Positions 17,270 to 25,497 of a stretch of 64,000 nt of DNA are shown here, piece after piece. The notes below the pieces were generated by a model. It did not search any database, had not been told where the DNA came from, and was given only the letters and a program-made list of their open reading frames with translations. The translations under genes and the position numbers were made by a program. This stretch comes from Gammaproteobacteria bacterium UBA7376. GTDB lineage: Bacteria; Pseudomonadota; Gammaproteobacteria; Pseudomonadales; Azotimanducaceae. The stretch is from positions 51,552 through 115,551 of the forward strand of contig DKNY01000060.1 of the NCBI GenBank assembly GCA_002470275.1, read 5' to 3'. How positions within the stretch are numbered: position 1 is the stretch's first letter; each line of letters opens with the position of its first letter.

Positions 17270-17959
17270 CTAAGAATCCGAGGAGAGGCGACCGTTCTGA
17301 AGGGTTAACACGCGATCAAAATAGGACAATAGAGCTAGGTCGTGGGTCACGATAAGAAAACCCGTGCCCTGCTCTTCACTGAGGTCAACCAACATGCGCA
17401 TCAGGTGATGGGAGCTCATCTCGTCCAGGTTGCCCGTTGGCTCATCTGCCAGCACCAACCGTGGCCTATGGGCCAGGGCCCTAGCCACCGCAACGCGCTG
17501 GCGCTCTCCGCCAGACATAGCCTGTGGCAAATGGTCGAGCCGATGGCTCAGTTCCACTCGCTCGAGGAGCTGGCGGCTGTTTGTTTCTGCATCCTCAGCG
17601 CCGTCGCCATTAAGCCGCTGGGGAATGGCCACATTCTCCAAGGCCGAAAATTCAGGCAGCAAATGATGCTGTTGGTAAACGAAACCCAGGTACTGTCGGC
17701 GCAAACGCGCCCGCTGGTCACTGTCGGCATTGACCATATCGTGCCCGTGCACCGTCACCATCCCGGTGTCCAGACTTTCCAGGCCCGCCAGGATGTGCAG
17801 CAGGCAGCTCTTTCCCGAACCCGAGCGACCAACGATGGCAACCCGCTCGCCGGGCTCTATTTTAAGATCTACGCCCAGCAACACGGGCACGTCAGCATCT
17901 CCCTGAACGTACTTTTTAACCACGTCCTGGGCGACCAAGGTCGGGGTGCCCTTACTCAT
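17270..17959 (-). CDS. lolD: Lipoprotein-releasing system ATPase LolD
   Basis: LolD is the ATPase that powers LolCE. It shows Walker A GRSGSGKS, the Q-loop YQQHHLLPEF, signature MSGGERQR, Walker B LVLADEPTGNLD, which is typical of the LolD/MacB branch, and the switch His in THD. The 229-residue size is normal. I start at ATG 17959 rather than the TTG two codons earlier; this overlaps the lolC stop by 8 bp and implies coupling. It lies 4 bp before lolE. Confidence 0.95.
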   Translation of the reverse strand: MSKGTPTLVAQDVVKKYVQGDADVPVLLGVDLKIEPGERVAIVGRSGSGKSCLLHILAGLESLDTGMVTVHGHDMVNADSDQRARLRRQYLGFVYQQHHLLPEFSALENVAIPQRLNGDGAEDAETNSRQLLERVELSHRLDHLPQAMSGGERQRVAVARALAHRPRLVLADEPTGNLDEMSSHHLMRMLVDLSEEQGTGFLIVTHDLALLSYFDRVLTLQNGRLSSDS

Positions 17960-19181
17960 TTGCAAGCACTCGACTGGGTAGGTGCTGGGTGGAGCGCCAT
18001 GCGGGGTAGATGCTCGCGGCGAAAGTCAGACCAATAGCGGTGGCGGCGATGATGGCAACCTCATTCAATTTTATGCTCACGGGTAAGTAGTCGATAAAGT
18101 ATTGGGACATCAACGAGAGCCCAAATGTATTAGAAGCCCACTGAAAGAGCAGCGGCACCATGAACGACAACAACAGGCCGCCTAAGACGCCGAGTAATGT
18201 TCCAATGCACCCGAGCAATAGCCCCAGGAGACAAAATATGGAAACCAGGTAGCGGGTTTCCGTACCCATGCTGCGCATGATGGCTATGTCACCCTTTCGC
18301 TGTTCGACGATCATCATCAACCCAGAAACCAGGTTGAACGCCGCGATGCCGATCAGCAACGAAAACAGGAGGAATAGCGTAACCTTCTGTACCGCAATGG
18401 CCTGGTAGAGATTGCCATAATCCGACATCCAGCTGACCACCGACGCCCCTCGCCCAGAGAATTGACTGACCAGCAGCTGTCTTGAGCCCAGGGTCTCGAA
18501 GAGGTTGGATAAACGCCCCTGAACCCCGTGGACCCTACCGGACATGCGAAGCAGGCGCTGCGCGTCCTCCAGTCGGATGAAGATGCCTGACTCATCCAAC
18601 TGACTTTGGCTGTTAAAAATCCCGACGACTTTGAAACGCCGCTGGCGGGGCAAGGGGCCCACAATGCTGGCATCCCGGCCGGGCACCACAACCAACAGTC
18701 GGTCTCCCCATTTGAGGGAAAGCTGATCGGCAATACGGGCTCCGACGATGATGTTAAAGGCCTCGGCTTCAAGAGCGGCCAGGCTCCCCTTTTGAAGATA
18801 TTGCGCCATGTCGCTGACGCCGCTGAAGGTTTCCCCATCAATGCCGGTCAGCTGCACACCCAGTATGGTATCGTTGGCGACGGCCAAGGCGCTTGCAGAA
18901 ATAACCGGCGTGATCGCTTCGATCCCGTACGGTTTGAGGTCTGCTGACGCCAGGTCGGGGAGGTCCGCCTGAGACATGCCCCGAGCCGCTAGGATAGACA
19001 CATGTGGCAGGACGTTGAGAACGCGTTCGCGAAGCTCCTTATCGAAACCATTGACCACCGAGACAACAAAGAGCAGGACACTAATGCTGATGACCAAACC
19101 CGCTAAGGCGAGTTTCGCGACCAAAGACAGGGCGTTGCCGCTCCACGCGAAACGCAGAGCCATGGTTAGGGCAAGTTTCAT
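17952..19181 (-). CDS. lolC: Lipoprotein-releasing system permease LolC-type
   Basis: This is the first gene of a lolC-lolD-lolE operon. The protein has the FtsX/LolC layout: a first helix (LVAKLALAGLVISISVLLFVVSVV), the NGFDKELRERVL signature, a periplasmic domain, three C-terminal helices and the ending SIYPAWRSTQHLPSRVLANE-like tail with PAWR. ATG 19181 is preceded by a G-rich ribosome-binding site; the frame's earlier TTG (19205) is less likely. With LolD and LolE it forms the complex that releases lipoproteins, and this window encodes at least five probable lipoproteins. Confidence 0.88.
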   Translation of the reverse strand: MKLALTMALRFAWSGNALSLVAKLALAGLVISISVLLFVVSVVNGFDKELRERVLNVLPHVSILAARGMSQADLPDLASADLKPYGIEAITPVISASALAVANDTILGVQLTGIDGETFSGVSDMAQYLQKGSLAALEAEAFNIIVGARIADQLSLKWGDRLLVVVPGRDASIVGPLPRQRRFKVVGIFNSQSQLDESGIFIRLEDAQRLLRMSGRVHGVQGRLSNLFETLGSRQLLVSQFSGRGASVVSWMSDYGNLYQAIAVQKVTLFLLFSLLIGIAAFNLVSGLMMIVEQRKGDIAIMRSMGTETRYLVSIFCLLGLLLGCIGTLLGVLGGLLLSFMVPLLFQWASNTFGLSLMSQYFIDYLPVSIKLNEVAIIAATAIGLTFAASIYPAWRSTQHLPSRVLANE

Positions 19182-19220
19182 TGGCCCCCAGAGATACGAC
19201 CGCAATCCCCTCGGGCGAAT

Positions 19221-19484
19221 TCAGTCACGATCTTCAAGACGGCTGGCCAATCCCTTGATCTCTTGGGGTGACGGGCCACGCAGCTTCGACCCTGGCAGGG
19301 CTTTTCCGGTTCCGGTTTTGCACAGCTCCGGCTGCCCGCCACAGACCTCGCACTCCGTTTCCATGCCCAGGGCCTTCATGCCACCACAGCTTCCGGCGAT
19401 GGGCTTGCGCCCAAAAATAACCCCCACGGCCATGGCGGCGGTCAACAGCAGCATCGCGGCGAAGGTCAGGATCAAGGTGGTCAT
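19221..19484 (-). CDS. nqrM: Na+-NQR maturation factor NqrM (DUF539)
   Basis: The 87-residue protein has one N-terminal helix, the GVIFGRKPIAGSCGG segment, and then CEVCGG, giving the four conserved cysteines of NqrM. NqrM is required for assembly of the Na+-translocating NADH:quinone reductase, probably by delivering iron for the Cys-ligated Fe site between NqrD and NqrE. It follows apbE by 12 bp, and the two are typically at the end of nqr operons. The nqrA-F genes themselves are not in this window. Confidence 0.92.
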   Translation of the reverse strand: MTTLILTFAAMLLLTAAMAVGVIFGRKPIAGSCGGMKALGMETECEVCGGQPELCKTGTGKALPGSKLRGPSPQEIKGLASRLEDRD

Positions 19485-19496
19485 TGAATCTCTCTC

Positions 19497-20534
19497 TTAG
19501 TGAACAAGAAACGGCTGCATGGCAGGAGTATAACGTTCAACGAACCGACCATCAGCGCTTTTTGCAATGATCAGAACGGGCAAATCAAGGTCCTTGGCCA
19601 GCGCCAGGCCCTCATCAACGCCCAGCACCATCAGCGCTGTTGCATAGGCATCGGCAAACATGGCTTGAGGATGGATCACCGTTGCGGAGGCCACGGCATT
19701 ATCTGCGGGGCGGCGAGAGCGCGGGTCGAATACGTGATCAATTCGTAAACCGTCAATCTCTCGAAAGTTGCGATAATCACCGGAGGTGGCAACCGCCTGA
19801 CCATCAATAGACAGCACGCGCTGCACCGAGCCTTGCCGATCCGGGGCCGGGGCCTCCACGCCGATACGCCACGCACGTCCACTGGGGCTGTGACCCTGTG
19901 CTGACACCTCTCCGCCAATATCCACCATAAAATGACCACAGCCCGCCGCTCTTAACTGCTGGGCCAGTTCATCCACCGCGAAGCCCTTGGCCAAGGCGGA
20001 TAGATCGATATAGGTGTTCGGATGAGCCTTAACCAAGGCCCACTCACCGTTCGCAGTCTCCATGCTGATTAAGTTCATCCCCACAGCCTCGCCCGCTCTC
20101 GCCTGTTCATCAAGAGAGGGCGCATCTTGCCGATCCTCGGGTCCAAAGCCCCATAGATTGACTAGCGGCCCCACGGTGACATCGAAGGCCCCCCCGGTCT
20201 GCTGCTGAACCTGCATCGCAGCGTCTAGTACCCGGGCGAACCTGGGCGATATCGGCAGCGGACGGCCGGCCGGAGCGGCATTGATCTCGCTGATCTCAGA
20301 GTCCTCTATGTAGGTTGAAAGCCCCTTGTTGAATTCAATTAGGAAGCCATCCACGCGCTGCTGGTTAGGTTCGCACCCTGACGTCAGACGATATTGAAGG
20401 CGATAGTAGGTACCCATGGTTGCGCCCTCGAACCCCGAGTAAGCGACCGGCTTCCCACAGCCCGCACAGGATAAGAGCAGCGCCCACAGGATGAGGCGTA
20501 CACCTTGCTTTTTCTTTCCGTTAATGCGTATCAC
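19497..20534 (-). CDS. apbE: FAD:protein FMN transferase ApbE (lipoprotein)
   Basis: ApbE attaches FMN covalently to Thr residues of NqrB/NqrC in the periplasm, using FAD and Mg2+. The protein has a signal peptide ending in LLSCAGC, so it is probably a lipoprotein. Family motifs are visible: ATMGTYY, NLWGFGP, DLSALAKGFAVD, DIGGEV, DHVFDP and the metal-site FADAYATAL. I favour GTG 20534 because AGGA lies seven bases upstream; the ATG at 20564 has no ribosome-binding site. Pairing with nqrM points to Na+-NQR as the client. Confidence 0.93.
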   Translation of the reverse strand: MIRINGKKKQGVRLILWALLLSCAGCGKPVAYSGFEGATMGTYYRLQYRLTSGCEPNQQRVDGFLIEFNKGLSTYIEDSEISEINAAPAGRPLPISPRFARVLDAAMQVQQQTGGAFDVTVGPLVNLWGFGPEDRQDAPSLDEQARAGEAVGMNLISMETANGEWALVKAHPNTYIDLSALAKGFAVDELAQQLRAAGCGHFMVDIGGEVSAQGHSPSGRAWRIGVEAPAPDRQGSVQRVLSIDGQAVATSGDYRNFREIDGLRIDHVFDPRSRRPADNAVASATVIHPQAMFADAYATALMVLGVDEGLALAKDLDLPVLIIAKSADGRFVERYTPAMQPFLVH

Positions 20535-20754
20535 CCTGACATCCTGGCTCTTGTTGCACGACATGTTAACTCAGACCACAGACCAGAGCGTCGGGTTTAG
20601 ACACAGTCTAAGATTGGACTGCAGCGGCAGATACCGGATACTGAGCCTGGTGTATGATTGGCGTCGGCAAGCGCGGTGGCTACGCTGTTCCGAACCGGGG
20701 CCAGGCACCGTTCATAACCCCAGATCAATAGAGTCGAAAAGAATAACTTCAGAT

Positions 20755-21987
20755 ATGCAGTCCCGATGGTTTCCTCTCGTGTTACTCGCTGCCGCCCTCG
20801 GCGGATGGATGACGGCCGAACTGGCCGGGGACTGGATGTGGCTCGACCATCTCACCGAGTTAGTCCGAACCGCCTTCTTTGCGGCGCTCAAAATGATCGT
20901 CGCACCACTGATTTTCTTTTCGCTCTTTGCCGGGGTAATGGAACTCCGCAATAGCAGCAGCATGGGCCGCCTGGGAGCAGTGACCCTGGCCTACTATCTG
21001 GTCACAACGGGTATTGCCGTGTGCATCGGGCTCATCGTGGTGCTGTGGTTTCACCCCTGGACGTCGCTGCCACCGCTAGTGGATGATCCCAGCGTTCTCG
21101 GCGGTCTTACGCTGGCCGATGCACGCTTAATTGACCCCGGTGATGGGTCCACGCTGACCCTGGTCAGCAATCTGCTCCTGCGCATGCTGAGCAATCCCTT
21201 TCTTTCTCTGTCCCAGATGAACGTCCTGGGCATTCTGGTGGCGGCCATACTCTTCGGCCTGGCAGCGGCCCTCACGGTTTCCGAAGACTCGCCCTTGCCA
21301 AAACTCATGCGCGACCTGGCCCAGATTACCTATCGCGTCGCAGCCTGGGTGCTGCGTGCTCTGCCCCTAGGACTCTTTGCCATCGCCTACCAAATGGCCG
21401 ACCAGATCAGCCTGGACACAGCCACCGCCCTGCTTCAGCTTGGAGCCGTAGTGCTTGGCGCTACCGCCTTCCATGGCCTGGTCGTCTTACCCCTGCTGGG
21501 CTGGCTAGCCTCGGGCATTCCTCCCTGGCGGCTCCTTTCAAAAATAGCGGCACCGCTCATCACCGCCTTGTCCACATCATCCAGCGCGGCCACGCTACCG
21601 CTGTCCATGCAGACGGCTGAAGAAAAGCTGGGCGTAGATCGAGCGCGCTGTGCCTTTGTCCTTCCGTTGGGGGCCACCGCCAACATGGACGGCACCGCTT
21701 TGTTCGAGGGTATCGCCGCCATCTTCCTCGCCTATATGTTTTCGGTTGACCTCAATACAACCAGCATCATCGCCATATTCTTAGTAGCGATGCTGTCTTC
21801 TGTTGGCGCGCCAGGCATCCCGTCGGGATCTATGGCCGGCATGCAGATGGTCATGCTCGCCGTCGGCATCCCCTTAGAGGCCATCGGCTTGCTGCTGCTC
21901 ATTGAGAGGCCCCTAGATACCTTTCGGACCGCGGTCAACGTGGAGGGAGATCTTATCGCCACCCTAGTGGCCAAACGGTTCAGCTAA
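20755..21987 (+). CDS. Dicarboxylate/amino acid:cation symporter (DAACS family)
   Basis: The 410-residue protein belongs to the SDF/DAACS secondary transporters (GltP, DctA). It has about eight hydrophobic helices, the serine-rich hairpin STSSSAATLPLSM, and GATANMDGTALFEG, the NMDGT substrate/cation site. Such proteins import glutamate, aspartate or C4-dicarboxylates with Na+ or H+. The start is set at ATG 20755, where the first helix begins; the frame is open upstream but lacks family sequence. It is divergent from apbE. The precise substrate cannot be read. Confidence 0.93.
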   Translation: MQSRWFPLVLLAAALGGWMTAELAGDWMWLDHLTELVRTAFFAALKMIVAPLIFFSLFAGVMELRNSSSMGRLGAVTLAYYLVTTGIAVCIGLIVVLWFHPWTSLPPLVDDPSVLGGLTLADARLIDPGDGSTLTLVSNLLLRMLSNPFLSLSQMNVLGILVAAILFGLAAALTVSEDSPLPKLMRDLAQITYRVAAWVLRALPLGLFAIAYQMADQISLDTATALLQLGAVVLGATAFHGLVVLPLLGWLASGIPPWRLLSKIAAPLITALSTSSSAATLPLSMQTAEEKLGVDRARCAFVLPLGATANMDGTALFEGIAAIFLAYMFSVDLNTTSIIAIFLVAMLSSVGAPGIPSGSMAGMQMVMLAVGIPLEAIGLLLLIERPLDTFRTAVNVEGDLIATLVAKRFS

Positions 21988-22009
21988 GTCAAAAAGGAAG
22001 AATAAAGTC

Positions 22010-22621
22010 ATGGGCCCCACCTTACTGTTGCTTCGGCATGGCCAAATTCGTGCAAACCGGGAGGGTCGATGGCATGGCTCCACGGATAGCCCCTTAACCC
22101 TGCGTGGCCGATGGCAGGCTTGGCTCACGGGACGCTTCCTCGCGGGTCGGTGCGAGCTGGCCAAAACCTACACCAGCCCGCTACAGCGCTGCCGACACAC
22201 GGCCGCCCTAGCCGCCGGCGAGCCGGAACAGCATACGGTGGTGAGCAAGCTCGCAGAGATGTCCATTGGTGACTGGGAGGGTATTACTTTCGACACGCTC
22301 AGAGAGGACTATCAGCTCATCGACCGACTCAATGATGATCTCACCTGGGCGCCGCCACAGGGAGAAAGTCTGCTCGGCGTAGCGGATCGCATGTCCGAGA
22401 GCTTGGAATGGATTTCCAAGCAGCATGCGCCCGACGAGACGGTGCTGGTCGTCAGCCATGGTGCGGCTATGGCTCTTGCGCTTGCAAAGCTGCTGCACGA
22501 TGACCCAGGGTCTTGGCAGTCATATCACTTCGATAACTGCAGCCTGACGAAAATTAGGTTGGGTGAACCCAATACCCTCATCGACTTCAATAATTCTTCA
22601 CATCGACGGCCTTTCAGTTAG
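22010..22621 (+). CDS. Histidine phosphatase family protein
   Basis: The 203-residue protein shows the phosphoglycerate-mutase-like core: LLRHGQ with the phospho-acceptor His, SPLQRCRHTA, a catalytic acid in EMSIGDWEG and a second His in SHGAA. It resembles the CobC/GpmB-type phosphatases, but the substrate is unknown. It starts 22 bp after the symporter stop and is followed by the enoyl-CoA hydratase, in what looks like one plus-strand run. A GGAAG-type site precedes the ATG. Confidence 0.88.
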   Translation: MGPTLLLLRHGQIRANREGRWHGSTDSPLTLRGRWQAWLTGRFLAGRCELAKTYTSPLQRCRHTAALAAGEPEQHTVVSKLAEMSIGDWEGITFDTLREDYQLIDRLNDDLTWAPPQGESLLGVADRMSESLEWISKQHAPDETVLVVSHGAAMALALAKLLHDDPGSWQSYHFDNCSLTKIRLGEPNTLIDFNNSSHRRPFS

Positions 22622-22659
22622 CATGGGTGCCGGATGACCCAGGAGCAAGGAGAGTAGTC

Positions 22660-23430
22660 ATGGGCGAATTTTCAATCGTTGAGAAAGCGGATCACGTCAT
22701 GACCGTTCGCATCAACCGTCCCGAAAGGCTCAATGCCTTACACCCCCCAGGCAATGCCGAGCTGGGCGAGGTCTTTGACGAATTTGCCAGGGATGACGAC
22801 CTTTGGGTGGCCATTATCACCGGTGAGGGCAGAGGCTTCAGTGCGGGCAACGACCTTCGCTACCAGGCTGAAGGTGGCGAGCGCGTACCCATGCCTAGAG
22901 GGTTCGGGGGGCTCACATCACGGTTCGATCTCACCAAGCCCGTCATTGCTGCGGTAAATGGCGTTGCCATGGGCGGCGGTTTTGAGATCGCTCTTGCCTG
23001 TGATCTGATCATCGCCTCTGATCAAGCAAAATTTGCGCTGCCAGAGCCTAAGGTTGGACTGGCTGCCCTGGCAGGCGGCCTAAACCGGCTACCCCGCCAA
23101 ATAGGGCCCAAGCGCGCGCTCGGCATGATCCTCACGGGCCGTCATGTAAGCCCTGAAGAGGGAGTGCAGCTTGGCTTTGTCAACGAAGTGGTGCCCCACG
23201 AAGAGCTGATGTCCGCGGCCATGAGCTGGGCGAAACAGATTTGCGAGTGCGCCCCGTTGTCTATCCGAGCAAGCAAGGATGTGGTTTACCAAAGCGTGGA
23301 CTCTGCCTCTCTGCAGGATGCTATGGAGGCTAACTATGAGAGCGTGCAGGCCATGATCAAGAGCGAGGACTTCATCGAGGGACCCAAGGCCTTCTCCGAG
23401 AAACGTCCCCCACGGTGGCAGGGCAAGTAA
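22660..23430 (+). CDS. Enoyl-CoA hydratase/isomerase family protein
   Basis: This is a 256-residue crotonase-fold protein. The oxyanion-hole segment GFSAGNDL and the GVAMGGGFEIALACD motif are present. Both catalytic glutamates appear conserved, one in GGGFE and one in LPEPKVGL, so hydratase activity is plausible. The start is ATG 22660 because AAGGAG lies seven bases upstream; earlier in-frame codons have none. The family hydrates 2-enoyl-CoA in beta-oxidation or related pathways such as CaiD; exact substrate is undecided. A rhodanese gene follows 28 bp later. Confidence 0.9.
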   Translation: MGEFSIVEKADHVMTVRINRPERLNALHPPGNAELGEVFDEFARDDDLWVAIITGEGRGFSAGNDLRYQAEGGERVPMPRGFGGLTSRFDLTKPVIAAVNGVAMGGGFEIALACDLIIASDQAKFALPEPKVGLAALAGGLNRLPRQIGPKRALGMILTGRHVSPEEGVQLGFVNEVVPHEELMSAAMSWAKQICECAPLSIRASKDVVYQSVDSASLQDAMEANYESVQAMIKSEDFIEGPKAFSEKRPPRWQGK

Positions 23431-23458
23431 CGCTTTAGCCACGCGCTAAGGGAAGCGG

Positions 23459-23854
23459 ATGCTAAAAAAGACCTATAGAGCCCTGATCGACGAAGCGCTT
23501 GGCGAAATTCAAAGCCTAGATGTGGATCAAGCAGAGGCCTGCCTGGATGATGAGAACTATGTCTTCGTGGATTTACGGGATCCACGTGAACTGACGCGAG
23601 AAGGCAAGATTCCCGGGGCCTTTCATGCGCCTAGGGGTATGCTGGAATTTTGGGTTGACCCGACCTCTCCGTACCACAAAGATATTTTTTCCTCGGGCAA
23701 ACAGCTTATCTTTTACTGCCAAAGCGGCTGGCGATCGGCGCTGGCCACCAAAACCGTTCAGGATATGGGCCTCGAGCGCGTGGCCCATATCGAAGACGGC
23801 TATCGCAGCTGGGTGGACAGCGGTGCGCCGACTGAGGAAGTACCCCAACGGTAA
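23459..23854 (+). CDS. Rhodanese-like sulfurtransferase
   Basis: This is a single-domain rhodanese of 131 residues. The active-site loop is CQSGWRSA, with the persulfide-carrying Cys followed by the cradle Arg, and FVDLRDPREL is the conserved early strand. There is no signal peptide, so it is probably cytoplasmic. It starts 28 bp after the enoyl-CoA hydratase gene. Family members carry sulfane sulfur; the acceptor is unknown. Confidence 0.9.
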   Translation: MLKKTYRALIDEALGEIQSLDVDQAEACLDDENYVFVDLRDPRELTREGKIPGAFHAPRGMLEFWVDPTSPYHKDIFSSGKQLIFYCQSGWRSALATKTVQDMGLERVAHIEDGYRSWVDSGAPTEEVPQR

Positions 23855-23897
23855 CTTGAACTGAATCGGGTTAAAGCCCTAGCTGGAGAACGCTCAA

Positions 23898-24539
23898 ATG
23901 CCCGCAAACCCAACTGCCCTCATGCCCATTATTCACATTCTCGCCTTTAGCGGAGGCTTCGTGATCATGTCCATGGAACTTTTGGGCGGCCGCATTTTGG
24001 CACCCTACTTTGGTAGCGGCATCTACGTCTGGGGCAGCATTATTTCGATCTTCATGCTCTCCCTCGCCATCGGCTATCTGTTAGGCGGACGGCTTTCCGT
24101 TAGAGCGCCCTCACTGCAGCGTTTTGCCAGTATATTCATTGTGGGTGCGCTGCTGATGTACCCGCTAGTGCTGTTTGCCGATCCGGTCATGAACGCGATT
24201 TTTCTGCGAGTGGAAGACCCGCGTTACGGATCCCTTCTTGCATCCGCCTTTCTCTTCATCCTACCCACCGTTGTCCTGGGTATGATCTCCCCCTATTCGG
24301 TAAGGCTGCTAGTGGAGTGTGTTGAGGAGAGCGGCAAAGTTGCCGGGGCGCTGTATTTCACCTCAACCCTGGGGAGCGCCCTTGGCACGCTAATGACCTC
24401 GTTTTATTTTGTTCTCTGGTTTGAGGTCAATACCACCCTGACCCTTCTCACCGGCACGCTGATCACTGTCTCCGTCCTTGCCATGCTTTACGCTCGCTTC
24501 CTTAACTGGTCTCAAGACCAGGGTGAGCCTGCGAATTAG
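23898..24539 (+). CDS. Polytopic membrane half of a spermidine-synthase-like system
   Basis: The 213-residue protein has about six transmembrane helices and matches the membrane domain that is normally fused to a spermidine-synthase fold, with SMELLGGRILAPYFGS and YVWGSIISIFMLSLAIGYLLGG. Here the membrane part ends at its own stop and the synthase-like half follows 28 bp later as a separate gene. The function of this membrane domain is not established. The pair is convergent with an acyl-CoA synthetase gene. Confidence 0.82.
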   Translation: MPANPTALMPIIHILAFSGGFVIMSMELLGGRILAPYFGSGIYVWGSIISIFMLSLAIGYLLGGRLSVRAPSLQRFASIFIVGALLMYPLVLFADPVMNAIFLRVEDPRYGSLLASAFLFILPTVVLGMISPYSVRLLVECVEESGKVAGALYFTSTLGSALGTLMTSFYFVLWFEVNTTLTLLTGTLITVSVLAMLYARFLNWSQDQGEPAN

Positions 24540-24567
24540 CCATCCAGAACGACCTTGGGAACCCCAC

Positions 24568-25497
24568 ATGACACAGCGCATTCTCCTCATCACCCTGATC
24601 ACGGCGATGTCCTGGTCAGCACCCGTGGCGGCAAAGTTGCTGCATCAAGAGCGCTCTCTGTACGCGAATATTGTGGTCGATCAGCAAGGCGACCTGCGCT
24701 GCTTAAAATTTACCCATAAGCGCAGAAACAGCAACCAGAGCTGCCTCGATGTCTCTGATCCAGATCGCTTGGTCTTCGCCTACGCAAAGATGACCCTGAT
24801 GAGCATGCTGCTGGCTCCATCGCCGGAACGTGTTCTTATCATTGGTCTGGGAGGCGGCACCTTGCCCATGGCGCTGCGTGCCATGGACCCCGGGGTAATA
24901 ATCGACACCATTGAAATCGATCCTGCCGTGGTGAGGGTCGCTGCGACCTATTTTGGCTTTCAGCCGGATGATGGCAGTCGCGTGATTGAACAAGACGCAA
25001 GAGTTTTTGGTAAGCGCGCAAAGCTCCGGGGCAGTGAGTACGACCTCATCATTTTGGACGCGTTCAACGGGGACTACATTCCAGAACACCTAATGACTGC
25101 GGAGTTCCTGCAGGAGATGCGCGCCCTCCTCGCCCCAGACGGCATGCTGATCGCCAATACCTTCGCCACCAGCGCCCTATATCATCATGAGTCCGCCACC
25201 TACGCAGAGGTCTTCGGCGACTTTCTAAATTTTCGTGCGCGGGAGACCGGCAACAGAATCGTCATTATCCCCCAGGCCGACCGGCCAGCCTCTGAGAGAG
25301 AGTCCGTGGATTTCGATATCGTGGAAGTCAGGGCAGAAGCCCAGCGAAAACACCTGGAGCGCTTTAACATCCCCGTTGATCGATTCCTCCGAATGTTGTC
25401 CCAATTACCCGGCAGAAAGCCAGATTGGGATGCCGATAAGCGGCCGCTGACGGATCAATACGCCCCGGCCAACTTGCTCAGGGGCAAGGAAGACTAG
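24568..25497 (+). CDS. Exported spermidine-synthase-fold protein
   Basis: The 309-residue protein has a Rossmann methyltransferase-like core: VLIIGLGGGTLPMALR for nucleotide binding, a DTIEIDPAV acidic strand end, and DLIILDAFNGDYIPEHL, all typical of the spermidine synthase superfamily. The N-terminus is a clear signal peptide (hydrophobic core LLITLITAMSW, then PVAA), so it should act in the periplasm, where decarboxylated SAM is not expected. A true aminopropyltransferase role is therefore doubtful. I start at ATG 24568 with GGGA nine bases upstream. The stop overlaps the convergent gene in CTAG. Confidence 0.82.
   Translation: MTQRILLITLITAMSWSAPVAAKLLHQERSLYANIVVDQQGDLRCLKFTHKRRNSNQSCLDVSDPDRLVFAYAKMTLMSMLLAPSPERVLIIGLGGGTLPMALRAMDPGVIIDTIEIDPAVVRVAATYFGFQPDDGSRVIEQDARVFGKRAKLRGSEYDLIILDAFNGDYIPEHLMTAEFLQEMRALLAPDGMLIANTFATSALYHHESATYAEVFGDFLNFRARETGNRIVIIPQADRPASERESVDFDIVEVRAEAQRKHLERFNIPVDRFLRMLSQLPGRKPDWDADKRPLTDQYAPANLLRGKED

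Noticed and set aside
24568-25497. Naming the exported protein speE
   Set aside because: The signal peptide and split membrane partner make a normal polyamine role unlikely.
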